NCBI GenBank assembly: GCA_044222685.1
Contig: JBGAMU010000002.1
Span: forward strand, 58,499 to 122,498
Length of the DNA stretch: 64,000 bases
From: JAEUPI01 sp044222685
GTDB taxonomy: Bacteria; Pseudomonadota; Gammaproteobacteria; Burkholderiales; Burkholderiaceae_C
Direction: 5' to 3'
Under the pieces are notes generated by a model. It did no database searches, was not told the origin of the DNA, and saw only the letters and a list, made by a program, of their open reading frames with translations. Made by a program: the position numbers and the translations under genes. Of this stretch, positions 1 to 9,640 are shown piece after piece (the stretch's first letter is position 1; each line of letters begins with the position of its first letter).

Positions 1-1432
<1,432 letters not shown>

Positions 1433-1457
1433 GTTCAATTCTCCGAATGCAGGTGGA

Positions 1458-1751
1458 TTACTTCTTCTCGATCACGGCGAAGAGGTCTTCTTCGCGCATC
1501 ACGAGCAGTTCGTCGCCGTCGACCTTGACGGTCTGGCCGCTGTACTAGCCGAACAGGACCCGGTCGCCGACCTTGACGTTGAGGGCGATGAAGTCGCCCT
1601 TGTCGTTGCGCTTGCCGGGGCCGACAGCGGTGACTTCACCTTGGTCGGGCTTTTCGGCGGCGTTATCGGGGATCACGATGCCCGAGGCGGTCTTGGTTTC
1701 GTTTTCGAGACGCTTGACGATCACGCGATCGTGCAACGGACGAAGTTTCAT
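1458..1751 (-). pseudogene. groES: co-chaperonin GroES interrupted by an in-frame TAG at codon 69
   Basis: GroES is the heptameric lid of GroEL. The start MKLRPLHDRV follows a good ribosome site (AAGGAG). The frame reads as normal beta-proteobacterial GroES up to VGDRVLFG (residue 68). Codon 69, where relatives have Lys (AAG), is TAG (complement of 1545-1547). The frame then continues intact for 28 more codons (YSGQTVKVDGDELL to VIEKK) to TAA at 1458-1460, total 97 positions. Translation as written gives 68 residues and loses the C-terminal strand used in subunit contacts. The cause may be one wrong base, a recent mutation with another groES copy elsewhere, or amber suppression. I label it interrupted because the sequence shows a stop; loss of function is not proven. 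Confidence 0.9.
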
Positions 1752-1845
1752 CACATCTCCTTCGAGGGTTTCTGTAAGCATTGAGGAGCGATCCGTGTAA
1801 GTGAGCGCTCATCTCGTAGCCGTGCCAATGTGCCGGCCGGAGTCG

Positions 1846-1872
1846 TTAGCACTCAAACAAGTCGAGTGCTAG
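1846..1872. promoter_or_regulatory. CIRCE operator (HrcA binding site)
   Basis: The inverted repeat TTAGCACTC, nine bases, GAGTGCTAG matches the CIRCE consensus (TTAGCACTC-N9-GAGTGCTAA) with one mismatch at the last base. It sits between the promoter and groES, just at the expected transcription start. Established knowledge: HrcA binds CIRCE and represses groESL until heat shock. Confidence 0.93.
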
Positions 1873-1880
1873 CAAACGGC

Positions 1881-1908
1881 ATTATAGGAACGACTGCGCT
1901 GTTTTCAA
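1881..1908 (-). promoter_or_regulatory. sigma70-type promoter of groES-groEL
   Basis: On the minus strand there is TTGAAA (1903-1908), a 16-base spacer and a perfect TATAAT (1881-1886). The predicted start falls at the edge of the CIRCE repeat, which fits repression by HrcA. It leaves a leader of about 120 bases before groES. No sigma32-type promoter was searched for systematically. Confidence 0.75.
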
Positions 1909-1942
1909 CCCCACCGGGCAGCGCTAGCGTGTGTCGCTGAAG

Positions 1943-2149
1943 TCAACAGGTCGGACTGCTGCTCGGCTCGGGCGCTGCGGGATCGCCCTGCGACCGGGAC
2001 GACGCGATGCGAAACTGCTCGCTAGCCCAAGCGCCCAGATCCTGGTTGCGGCAGCGTTCGCTACAAAAGGGTCGCCAGCGGTTGCTCGCCGCGTAGAGCG
2101 CCTGCTTGCCGCAGGTGGGACACGTGACCTTGAGCTCGGGCCTCGACAT
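1943..2149 (-). CDS. yacG: DNA gyrase inhibitor YacG
   Basis: Small zinc protein of 68 residues. In E. coli YacG binds GyrB and inhibits gyrase. The four zinc ligands are visible: CPTC near residues 10-13 and CSERC near residues 29-33, that is C-X2-C then C-X3-C, followed by a Pro/Ser-rich tail. Length and cysteine pattern fit the family. It is the last gene of the pilB-pilC-pilD-coaE-zapD-yacG run, a standard order in beta- and gammaproteobacteria, 15 bases after zapD. Confidence 0.93.
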   Translation of the reverse strand: MSRPELKVTCPTCGKQALYAASNRWRPFCSERCRNQDLGAWASEQFRIASSRSQGDPAAPEPSSSPTC

Positions 2150-2164
2150 GGCAGCACGGGCGCT

Positions 2165-2920
2165 TCAGGCGCACAGGGTGAGATCGAACGACGCATCCTC
2201 CGCGACAGGCCGCAGGCGGCCATCCGATTCCGGACGCATCAGCCGAATCGACACCATCAGCCGATGGCCGCTGATCTCCGGCACCAGCCCCAACCCGGGG
2301 TCGATGTGGACGCGCATCAGCTGGTACGTCTTGCCGGCGGCCAAGCTCTGCTGGAACTGGCCGGCCGATGCCACGACCTTGTGCCGCACGCCCGAGTCGC
2401 GCAGCAGTTGCAGCAGAACGTGCAGAGCCTGCGCCAGCGGCATCATCGTGGCAACCCAGTGCGTCAGATCGGCCCGGCGCGCTGCAGGCTCGCGCTGCTG
2501 CCAGGCGTAGTAGGCAGGCAAGTCGAACTCGCAGGTGCCGCCAGGGATGCTGATCCGGCTGCGGATGCTCATCAGCCACTCGTTCGTCGTCAGCGACTGA
2601 CCGGCTTTGCCCGGCAGCTGATTGAGTGCCTCATGTGCTCGCTCGATGCGGGCGACCACCTCGTCGAGTGCCTGCTGGGCGACCTGGGCATTGCCGCGAT
2701 AGGCGAGCAATTGCTGCTTGTGCCGCTCGAGCTCCTTCAGCAGATCGGACTTCAGGTCGGCTCTTGAAGCGACGTCCATGATTTCGAACAACGTCACCAT
2801 GGCGAAGTGATGATCCACCGCCGCGTCGCGGGGCAGCAGCTGTCCGATCCGATCGAACAGCTGCTCCAGTCGCAGCATTGTGCGGATGCCTTCCTGGAAC
2901 GGATACTCGTAAAGAACCAA
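2165..2920 (-). CDS. zapD: cell division protein ZapD
   Basis: 251 residues starting MVLYEYPFQEGIRTMLRLE, the hallmark opening of ZapD (YacF). ZapD binds FtsZ in the cytoplasm and bundles its filaments at the division ring. The protein is alpha-helical in the N-terminal half (for example the leucine-rich helices around residues 15-110) and beta-rich later, with no membrane segment. Length matches E. coli ZapD (247). It lies between coaE and yacG as in many proteobacteria. Confidence 0.95.
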   Translation of the reverse strand: MVLYEYPFQEGIRTMLRLEQLFDRIGQLLPRDAAVDHHFAMVTLFEIMDVASRADLKSDLLKELERHKQQLLAYRGNAQVAQQALDEVVARIERAHEALNQLPGKAGQSLTTNEWLMSIRSRISIPGGTCEFDLPAYYAWQQREPAARRADLTHWVATMMPLAQALHVLLQLLRDSGVRHKVVASAGQFQQSLAAGKTYQLMRVHIDPGLGLVPEISGHRLMVSIRLMRPESDGRLRPVAEDASFDLTLCA

Positions 2921-2973
2921 TCCCGGCGCTCCTGCCGGCGGACTGCCAGCGCGCTGGAGATTGTTTCACAGCA

Positions 2974-3594
2974 TCAATGCGCGTCCGTGGACAGGGGCGA
3001 TGACCAGAGATTCCACAGCGACTGCACGCTGGCGGCGAGGTCGTCGATGGTCGCGGGACCATCGTTGTAGATCACGGCGTCGGCGATGGCGCGCCGATGC
3101 GCACGCGACGTCTGCTGCGCGATGACCATGCGCACCTGGTCTTCGCTCCACTGCGAGCGCTTCACCACACGCTGCACCTGGGTTGCCTCGCGGCAATCGA
3201 CGACCACGATCCGGTTGCATCGCCGTCGCCACAAGGACGATTCGGTCAGAAGCGGCACGTCGAACACGATGAGCGGTTCGATTGCTTTCATGGCTCGTTG
3301 CTGCGCCAGCGCGCCGATCATCGGGTGCAGCACGGCTTCCAGCCGGCGCCGGGCCGTCGGATCGGCGAACGCGAGTTCCCGCATGCGACCGCGATCCAAC
3401 GCGCCGTCAGGATCAAGCGCTGCAGGGCCGAACTCGCGCTGGATTGCCGGCAGCGCCGCCCCGCCGGCTATCGTCAGCTCTTTGGCGATCGCGTCGGTGT
3501 CGATCAGTCGCGCACCCAGTTTGACCCACAGGTTCGCGACCGTGCTTTTGCCGCTGCCGATGCCACCGGTGAGGCCGACCCGTCGCGCAGTCAC
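2974..3594 (-). CDS. coaE: dephospho-CoA kinase
   Basis: Last step of coenzyme A synthesis: phosphorylates the 3'-hydroxyl of dephospho-CoA with ATP. 206 residues, the family's usual length. The P-loop GGIGSGKST is at residues 10-18, followed by LIDTDAIAKEL, the substrate-contact region of the family. It follows pilD by 16 bases on the minus strand; pilus and CoA genes share this locus in many proteobacteria without a known functional reason. Confidence 0.96.
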   Translation of the reverse strand: MTARRVGLTGGIGSGKSTVANLWVKLGARLIDTDAIAKELTIAGGAALPAIQREFGPAALDPDGALDRGRMRELAFADPTARRRLEAVLHPMIGALAQQRAMKAIEPLIVFDVPLLTESSLWRRRCNRIVVVDCREATQVQRVVKRSQWSEDQVRMVIAQQTSRAHRRAIADAVIYNDGPATIDDLAASVQSLWNLWSSPLSTDAH

Positions 3595-3610
3595 GGCAAT
3601 GGGCGAAAAG

Positions 3611-4537
3611 CTAGGCCCAGCCCAGCCAGTCGAGGGCGCGCCTCGTGCCGAGCAGCATGATCACGATGCCGGCGCCGGCCAGAAACGGGCCGAACGGGAC
3701 ATAGCGTCCCTCGCGCAACGCGCCGCCGAACTTCATGCCGATCCCCACCACCGCCCCCAGGATCGAGGCGGCCAGCACGATCGGCAGCAGCGCCTGCCAA
3801 CCCAGCCAGGCTCCCATGGCCGCCAGCAGCTTGAAATCGCCGTAGCCCATGCCTTCCTTGCCAGTCGCCAGTTTGAACAACCAGTACACCGACCATAGGG
3901 TCAGGTAGCCGGCAGTCGCGCCGATGACGGCTTGCGTGATCGGAAGCGTCCAGCCAGCCGCAGATGCCAGCAGGCCGGCCCACAGCAGCGGCAGTGTGAG
4001 GTCGTCCGGCAGCACGGTGGTGTCCCAGTCGATCGCCGACAGGGCGAGCAAGGTCGCAGCGAAGCCGCACCACAGCAACGAGACCGGCTGCGCACCGTGG
4101 CGCCAGGCTATCGCGGCAAACACGGCGGCGCAAAGCGCCTCGATGAGCGGGTACCGCGCTGATATGGGTGTTTGGCAGTTCGCGCAGCGGGCACGAAGCC
4201 ACAGCCAGCTGACCAGCGGAATATTCTGGTACCAGCGGATCGGCTTGGCGCACGACGGGCAGCACGATCGCGGACGCGCCAGGCCGTAGGGCGACTGCTT
4301 GGCAATCGACTCGCCGAGGATCGCGGAGGCCTGCTGAATCGGCGTTGGTGCCGGCGTACCGAAGATGCGCTCGAACGATGCGGCGTCCTGCATCTGATGG
4401 TGGACGTCAGCCCACCAACGACGCTCCAGGATCAACGGCAAACGATGGATGACGACGTTCAGAAAGCTGCCGACGGCCAATCCAAGAATTGCCAGTGTCA
4501 GCGGGGACAGCAACAGATCGATCGGCACTCCTGCCAT
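3611..4537 (-). CDS. pilD: prepilin peptidase / N-methyltransferase PilD
   Basis: Inner-membrane aspartyl protease that cleaves type IV prepilin leaders and methylates the new N-terminus. 308 residues with about eight hydrophobic segments. The N-terminal cytoplasmic loop holds the zinc-type cysteines CCPSC (residues 92-96) and CANC (118-121), the mark of the bifunctional form. The two catalytic Asp regions are visible: SAIDWDTTVLPDD near residue 170 and MGYGDFKLL with Asp234. It is three bases from pilC and probably cotranscribed. Confidence 0.96.
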   Translation of the reverse strand: MAGVPIDLLLSPLTLAILGLAVGSFLNVVIHRLPLILERRWWADVHHQMQDAASFERIFGTPAPTPIQQASAILGESIAKQSPYGLARPRSCCPSCAKPIRWYQNIPLVSWLWLRARCANCQTPISARYPLIEALCAAVFAAIAWRHGAQPVSLLWCGFAATLLALSAIDWDTTVLPDDLTLPLLWAGLLASAAGWTLPITQAVIGATAGYLTLWSVYWLFKLATGKEGMGYGDFKLLAAMGAWLGWQALLPIVLAASILGAVVGIGMKFGGALREGRYVPFGPFLAGAGIVIMLLGTRRALDWLGWA

Positions 4538-4540
4538 GCG

Positions 4541-5770
4541 TCAGACGACGGCGCCCAGCTTGAAGATCGGCAGGTACATCGACACAACAATGCCACCGAT
4601 CAACACACCCAGGATCACGATGATGAATGGTTCCATCAGGCTCGACAGACCCTTGACCATCTCGTCGACCTCTTGCTCGTAGAACTCAGCGGCCTTGCCC
4701 AGCATGTGGTCGAGCGCACCGGACTCCTCGCCGATCGCGCACATCTGGAGCACCATCGCCGGAAAGACGCCGGTGGACTGCATCGAAGTCGTCAGAGGCG
4801 AACCGGTGGAGACGTCCTTCTGAATCTGTTCGGTCGCCTCGACGAAGACCGCATTGCCAGACGCGCCCCCAACTGAATCGAGAGCCTCCACCAGCGGCAC
4901 ACCGGCGGCGAACATCGTCGACAGTGTCCGCGTCCAGCGGGCGATCACCGACTTGTAGATCAGGTCACCGAAGATCGGAATCCGAAGGAAGAGGCGATCC
5001 ATCGCCTTCTGCATCTTCTCCGAACGCTTCCATGACTGAAGGAAGAAGTAGCCGCCCCCGCCGAGGAAGCCGAAGATGGCCCACCAGTACTTGACGAAGA
5101 ACTCGCTCATCGCGATCACCGCCAGCGTGGGCGCCGGGAGGTCGGCCCCGAAGGACTTGAACACGTCCTTGAACGCAGGGATCACGAAGATCATGATGAC
5201 TGTCAGCACGACGAACGCCACCACGATAACCGCGATCGGGTACATCAACGCCGACTTGATCTTGCGCTTCAGCTCGAGTGTCTTTTCCTGGTAGATCGCC
5301 AGGCGGTCGAGCAGCGCCTCGAGAATACCGCCGGCCTCGCCGGCCTCGACCAGATTGCAGTACAGCGCATCGAAGTGCATCGGATGCTTGCGGAACGCCG
5401 CAGAAAGGCTGGTTCCGGTTTCCACGTCGGAGCGGATGTCGTTGAGCATGCGCGTCAGCCGCGGGTTCGTGCTGCCTCGCGCGACGATATCGAAGGCCTG
5501 CAACAGCGGCACGCCCGCCTTCATCATGGTGGCCAACTGGCGCGTGAAGACCGCGATGTCCTTCTGCTTGATCGACTTGCCGCCGGACATGCGGCGCTTC
5601 TTGATCCGCGTGATCAGGATGCCCTGTCTGCGCAGGCTGGCCGACACCATGGCCTCGCCGCCGGCCCGGACCTCGCCTCGCATGATCTTGCCGTTCTTGT
5701 CACGGCCTTCCCATTCGAAGACGAACTCCTTGACGCCTTTGATGCCTCTAGGGGCTACTGCAGTTGCCAT
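4541..5770 (-). CDS. pilC: type IV pilus inner-membrane platform protein PilC
   Basis: PilC is the inner-membrane platform that couples the PilB/PilT motors to pilin assembly. 409 residues, normal length. Two related T2SSF domains are seen at roughly residues 75-195 and 280-400, each ending in long hydrophobic membrane segments (for example MYPIAVIVVAFVVLTVIMIF and the C-terminal IVILGVLIGGIVVSMYLPIF). A cytoplasmic basic N-terminus (FVFEWEGRDKNGK) is typical. It lies between pilB and pilD on one strand. Confidence 0.97.
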   Translation of the reverse strand: MATAVAPRGIKGVKEFVFEWEGRDKNGKIMRGEVRAGGEAMVSASLRRQGILITRIKKRRMSGGKSIKQKDIAVFTRQLATMMKAGVPLLQAFDIVARGSTNPRLTRMLNDIRSDVETGTSLSAAFRKHPMHFDALYCNLVEAGEAGGILEALLDRLAIYQEKTLELKRKIKSALMYPIAVIVVAFVVLTVIMIFVIPAFKDVFKSFGADLPAPTLAVIAMSEFFVKYWWAIFGFLGGGGYFFLQSWKRSEKMQKAMDRLFLRIPIFGDLIYKSVIARWTRTLSTMFAAGVPLVEALDSVGGASGNAVFVEATEQIQKDVSTGSPLTTSMQSTGVFPAMVLQMCAIGEESGALDHMLGKAAEFYEQEVDEMVKGLSSLMEPFIIVILGVLIGGIVVSMYLPIFKLGAVV

Positions 5771-5818
5771 GTTTCCTCCGGCGCTCGCCGATTCGATGCA
5801 GCCTGGTTGTCTGCGTCA

Positions 5819-7537
5819 CTACTCGTTTGTGACTGCGATGACTTCTTCAAGCGTGGTCACGCCTGCGCGGACCTTGACCAGACCCGACTGACGCAGGTCG
5901 CGAACGCCTTCTTTGGCGGCCTGAGCCGCGATGTCCATCGAAGTGCCCTCCGACAGGATGATGCGCTGAATCGAATCACTGATCGGCATCACTTGGTAAA
6001 GGCCGACGCGGCCCTTGTAGCCGTTGTTGCACGCAGAGCAGCCGATCGCACGATAGGGCTTCCATGAACCGTCGAGATCCTCCGCGGCGTAGCCCGCCTT
6101 GAGCAGAGACTCACGAGGGTATTCGGCCGGCTGCTTGCAGTTCTCGCACAGACGCCGCGCAAGTCGCTGCGCCGTGATCAACAGCACGCTGGCAGCAATA
6201 TTGAACGGCGCCACGCCCATGTTCAACAGCCGGGTCAGTGTCGTCGGCGCATCGTTCGTGTGAAGCGTCGACATCACGAGGTGACCGGTCTGCGCGGCCT
6301 TGATGGCAATGTCCGCGGTCTCGAGATCGCGGATCTCGCCGACCATGATGATGTCGGGATCCTGCCGCAGGAAAGCCTTCAGCGAGGTCGAGAAAGAGAG
6401 CCCGGCCTTGTCGTTGACGTTGACCTGATTGACGCCGGGAAGGTTGATTTCCGCCGGATCCTCGACGGTCGAAATGTTGACGCCGGGCTGGTTCAGGATA
6501 TTCAAGCAGGTGTAGAGAGACACCGTCTTGCCCGAGCCGGTCGGGCCGGTGACCAGGATCATGCCGTATGGACGCTGGATCGCGCTGAGCAGGCGGTCCT
6601 TTTCGATCTTCTCGTAGCCTAGCGCCTCGATGCCCAGCTTCGCGCTCGAAGGGTCGAGAATACGAATCACGATCTTCTCGCCGAACAGGGTCGGCAAGGT
6701 CGACACGCGAAAGTCGATCGCACGATTGCCGAACTTCAACTTCATTCGGCCGTCCTGCGGGACCCGCTTTTCGGCAATGTCGAGGCGGCTGATCACCTTG
6801 ATGCGCGACGCGAGCTTGTCCTTGATCGCGATCGGAGGCTGCGTGATCTCACGCAACTCGCCGTCAATGCGGAAACGGACGCGATAGTTGTATTCGTAAG
6901 GTTCGAAGTGCAGGTCAGAAGCCCGCATGTTGATGGCATCGATCAACATCTTCTGGAGGAAACGCACGACCGGTGCGTCTTCGACTTCCTGCGCAACCTC
7001 GGCGGCCTCGGCTGCCGTCCCATCGTCTTCGGCCACGTCGAAGTCGAACTCGCCGGCAGCCAGCGACTCGATGGCCTCGGTGGCACTGGTGCCGTGGGAT
7101 TCAAGGATCTTCGCCAGCTTGTCGAACTCGACGATCACCCACTCGGGTGAGAGCTGAGTGGCGAACTTGATTCGCTCGACGGCTTCCTGATCGGTCGGAT
7201 CGGCGCCACCGATGAATAGCCGGCTGCCGCGGCGACCCAGCACGACAACCTGGTACTGAACCGCGAGCTTGGAGTCGACGATATTGCGGGGCAGCCGTTC
7301 CTGGTCGACCGAGTTCAGGTCCAGTAGTGGCAGCGCCAAGGTGCTGGACAGCGTGTGGGCCAGATCGGCCGCTGAGACCGAGCCGTTGCCGATGACGGCG
7401 GAAACAAAACTGACGCGCCTGTCCTTGGCGGTCTTGACGAGTTCTTCAGCACTCTTGACGTTCAGCTTGCCCGCATGGACCAGCACCCGTGCCACGCCCG
7501 AAAGAGCGGATTGTGGGGTGTCAACAAGGGTGTCCAC
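5819..7537 (-). CDS. pilB: type IV pilus assembly ATPase PilB
   Basis: Hexameric cytoplasmic ATPase that powers pilus extension. 572 residues with a GTG start. The N-terminal MshEN-type domain (about residues 20-150) precedes the motor domain. Walker A is GPTGSGKT at 331-338, the Walker B/Asp-box region IIMVGEIRDLETADIA follows, and a late zinc motif CENC ... CSAC is present. pilA is not in the window. First gene of the pilBCD-coaE-zapD-yacG run. Confidence 0.97.
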   Translation of the reverse strand: MDTLVDTPQSALSGVARVLVHAGKLNVKSAEELVKTAKDRRVSFVSAVIGNGSVSAADLAHTLSSTLALPLLDLNSVDQERLPRNIVDSKLAVQYQVVVLGRRGSRLFIGGADPTDQEAVERIKFATQLSPEWVIVEFDKLAKILESHGTSATEAIESLAAGEFDFDVAEDDGTAAEAAEVAQEVEDAPVVRFLQKMLIDAINMRASDLHFEPYEYNYRVRFRIDGELREITQPPIAIKDKLASRIKVISRLDIAEKRVPQDGRMKLKFGNRAIDFRVSTLPTLFGEKIVIRILDPSSAKLGIEALGYEKIEKDRLLSAIQRPYGMILVTGPTGSGKTVSLYTCLNILNQPGVNISTVEDPAEINLPGVNQVNVNDKAGLSFSTSLKAFLRQDPDIIMVGEIRDLETADIAIKAAQTGHLVMSTLHTNDAPTTLTRLLNMGVAPFNIAASVLLITAQRLARRLCENCKQPAEYPRESLLKAGYAAEDLDGSWKPYRAIGCSACNNGYKGRVGLYQVMPISDSIQRIILSEGTSMDIAAQAAKEGVRDLRQSGLVKVRAGVTTLEEVIAVTNE

Positions 7538-7693
7538 TGGCTTGGTCGGTTCGCAGCTACGGGGGTATCCAAAAGATCATCGCTGATCGCTGCAACACTG
7601 TAAACGGCAACGCGCGAGTGAACAGGCACTTCTTCACGCGCGGTTACGACCCGTGGCTGATATGAAGGCGACCCGCAGCGACCGCGAAAAAGT

Positions 7694-7770
7694 TGGTCGG
7701 GGTGAGAGGATTCGAACCTCCGGCCTCTACGTCCCGAACGTAGCGCTCTACCAGGCTAAGCTACACCCCG
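7694..7770 (-). tRNA. tRNA-Pro (anticodon CGG)
   Basis: Minus-strand cloverleaf of 77 nt with encoded CCA. The acceptor stem CGGGGTG pairs with CACCCCG and the discriminator is A. The anticodon stem CTACG/CGTAG encloses loop TTCGGGA, so the anticodon is CGG, reading CCG proline codons. The T-arm has GGTTCGAATCC. It lies just upstream of pilB and downstream of the convergent side of ispB. Confidence 0.96.
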
Positions 7771-7808
7771 ATGGACCGACGCTCGCTCGAGCGTGGCCTG
7801 ATGACCGG

Positions 7809-8792
7809 TCAGGAGGATCTCTCGACAGACCGAACACACAAGTCTAGCAGAGCATCTCGAGCCGAACTCTGCGGGATGCGCGCCAAGCTGGCCTGAGCCT
7901 TGGCGGCTTCGAGCCGGGCAGCCTCCCGCGTGGCCTGCAATGCCCCGGTCCGCCGCACGATCTGCAGAATGTCCGGCAGGCGGTCCACCTCACCCTCCAC
8001 GATCGCCTGTCGAACCAAGTCCCGCTCTGCCGGACTGCCCCGTTCGATCGCCATCAGCAGCGGGAGTGTGGGTTTGCCCTCGCGCAAATCGTCACCGACG
8101 TTCTTGCCCAGTTCCTGCGAGTTGCCTTCGTAGTCGAGTAGATCGTCGACCAGCTGAAATGCCGTTCCCAGCGAACGCCCATAGTCCGCGCAAGACTCCT
8201 CAACAGACGCGCCAGCACGAGCGAGGACCGCTCCGAGACGAGCGCTGGCTTCGAAGAGCTTCGCGGTCTTGTACCGAATCACGCGCAGGTAGTCCTCGAC
8301 CGCGAGATCAGGGTCGTGCATGTTCAGCAACTGAAGCACTTCACCTTCGGCGATGACGTTGGTGGCGTCGGCCAGCACGTCCAGAACGCGCATCTCGCCC
8401 ACCGAGACCATCATCTGAAAGGCGCGCGAATAGAGGAAGTCGCCGACCAGCACGCTTGCGGCATTGCCAAACAGCGCGTTCGCGGTCTGGCGCCCGCGCC
8501 TCATCGAAGATTCGTCCACCACGTCGTCATGAAGCAACGTGGCAGTGTGGATGAACTCGACGATCGCGGCCAGTTCGAATCGCTCGGGTCCCTCGAAACC
8601 GAGCGCGCGGGCAAATAGCAGCACGAGTTTGGGCCTGATGCGCTTGCCGCCAGCGCCCACGATGTAGTTGGAGATCTGGTTGATCAGCGTGACATCGGAA
8701 CTCAGCCGCAGGTGGATGACCCGGTCCACCTGCGCCATCTCACCGGCCACGAAATCGAGGCCGTTGCTCGCGAGGGCACGGGTGGAGGGCAC
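7809..8792 (-). CDS. ispB: octaprenyl diphosphate synthase (polyprenyl synthetase)
   Basis: Makes the C40 side chain of ubiquinone from farnesyl and isopentenyl diphosphates. From the GTG at 8792 the protein has 327 residues, close to E. coli IspB (323). The frame is open further up to 8915, but the extra 41 residues have no family resemblance. The first Asp-rich motif LLHDDVVDE and the second QLVDDLLDY are intact, as is GGKRIRPKLV near the N-terminus. It is divergent from rplU, as in E. coli. Confidence 0.95.
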   Translation of the reverse strand: MPSTRALASNGLDFVAGEMAQVDRVIHLRLSSDVTLINQISNYIVGAGGKRIRPKLVLLFARALGFEGPERFELAAIVEFIHTATLLHDDVVDESSMRRGRQTANALFGNAASVLVGDFLYSRAFQMMVSVGEMRVLDVLADATNVIAEGEVLQLLNMHDPDLAVEDYLRVIRYKTAKLFEASARLGAVLARAGASVEESCADYGRSLGTAFQLVDDLLDYEGNSQELGKNVGDDLREGKPTLPLLMAIERGSPAERDLVRQAIVEGEVDRLPDILQIVRRTGALQATREAARLEAAKAQASLARIPQSSARDALLDLCVRSVERSS

Positions 8793-8858
8793 GGAGCAGG
8801 GTCTCAGACGACGCAAATTATAGAAAGCACAGCCAGTTAGGCAGCCGCCGCTGGTCTG

Positions 8859-8889
8859 TTGGCCAGCTCCGCTTGAGATTCGGTATACT
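8859..8889 (+). promoter_or_regulatory. possible sigma70 promoter of rplU-rpmA
   Basis: TATACT (8884-8889) is a good -10 element about 80 bases before rplU. The best -35 candidate, TTGGCC at 8859-8864, is 19 bases away, a little long. The position between divergent ispB and rplU supports it. Inference only. Confidence 0.4.
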
Positions 8890-8971
8890 TGAGGGTTCCC
8901 TGGCACAGTGCGCACCCGCTCGACGACGCGAAGGAGTGCCCTCCAGGGAGCATCGATATCTGGGGAACATC

Positions 8972-9283
8972 ATGTACGCAGTCATCAGGACCGGTGGCAA
9001 GCAATTCAAGGTCGCGGTCGGCGAGAAGATCAAGGTGGAGCAGATTTCGGCCGATGTCGGCCAGGAAATCGTACTCGACCAGGTCTTGGCCGTGGGATCT
9101 GGCACTGATCTCAAGGTCGGCACGCCTCTGGTCGCGGGCGCGGTCGTCAAGGCCAAGGTGGTCGCACACGGACTGCACGACAAGGTTCGCATCTTCAAGA
9201 TGCGGCGCCGCAAGCACCATCAGCGGCACGGCGGGCATCGGCAGCACTACACCGAACTGGAAATCGGCTCGTTGGTCGCCTGA
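8972..9283 (+). CDS. rplU: 50S ribosomal protein L21
   Basis: 103 residues from ATG 8972 (MYAVIRTGGKQFKVAVGEKI), the exact usual start and length of L21, which binds 23S rRNA in the large subunit. The frame is open upstream to 8873 but the extra part is not ribosomal protein sequence. The C-terminal signature KMRRRKHHQRHGGHRQHYTE is basic and RNA-binding. It precedes rpmA by 26 bases; rplU-rpmA-obgE is a near-universal order. Confidence 0.98.
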   Translation: MYAVIRTGGKQFKVAVGEKIKVEQISADVGQEIVLDQVLAVGSGTDLKVGTPLVAGAVVKAKVVAHGLHDKVRIFKMRRRKHHQRHGGHRQHYTELEIGSLVA

Positions 9284-9309
9284 GCGGCCGGGTCAGAGGA
9301 GCACACAAC

Positions 9310-9567
9310 ATGGCACAGAAAAAGGGCGGCGGCTCGACGCGAAACGGACGTGACTCACAGCCCAAGATGCTGGGCGTCAAGGTGTTCGGGGGCCAGGTCG
9401 TGCAGGCTGGCGCGATCATCGTTCGGCAGCGTGGCACGCGTTTTCATCCTGGCACGAACGTGGGCATCGGCAAGGATCACACGCTATTCGCGCTGGTCGA
9501 CGGCAAGGTGTCATTCGCGGTGAAGGGTTCCCAGAACCGACAAACGGTCGTTGTCGAGCCGAGCTGA
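9310..9567 (+). CDS. rpmA: 50S ribosomal protein L27
   Basis: 85 residues, starting MAQKKGGGSTRNGRDS, the flexible L27 N-terminus that reaches the peptidyl transferase centre. The block HPGTNVGIGKDHTLFAL is standard. No N-terminal cleavage extension of the Firmicutes type is present. A hairpin terminator follows 31 bases later. Confidence 0.98.
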   Translation: MAQKKGGGSTRNGRDSQPKMLGVKVFGGQVVQAGAIIVRQRGTRFHPGTNVGIGKDHTLFALVDGKVSFAVKGSQNRQTVVVEPS

Positions 9568-9598
9568 GGCAGGGCGGCGCGTCGGAGTTTCTTGTGAA

Positions 9599-9620
9599 GC
9601 CCCGGCCCGCCGGGGCTTTT
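9599..9620 (+). terminator. intrinsic terminator after rpmA
   Basis: A seven-base-pair stem GCCCCGG/CCGGGGC with a four-base loop is followed by TTTT. It lies between rpmA and obgE, so obgE-proB may be transcribed partly by read-through or from a promoter of its own. The T-run is short, so termination may be partial. Confidence 0.7.
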
Positions 9621-9640
9621 CACTTGAGGGATCGCAGCCG

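Noticed and set aside
1545..1547. Pyrrolysine or selenocysteine decoding at the groES stop
   Set aside because: TAG would fit pyrrolysine, but no Pyl genes are known in this lineage and none are in the window; the position is an ordinary Lys in relatives. Selenocysteine uses TGA.
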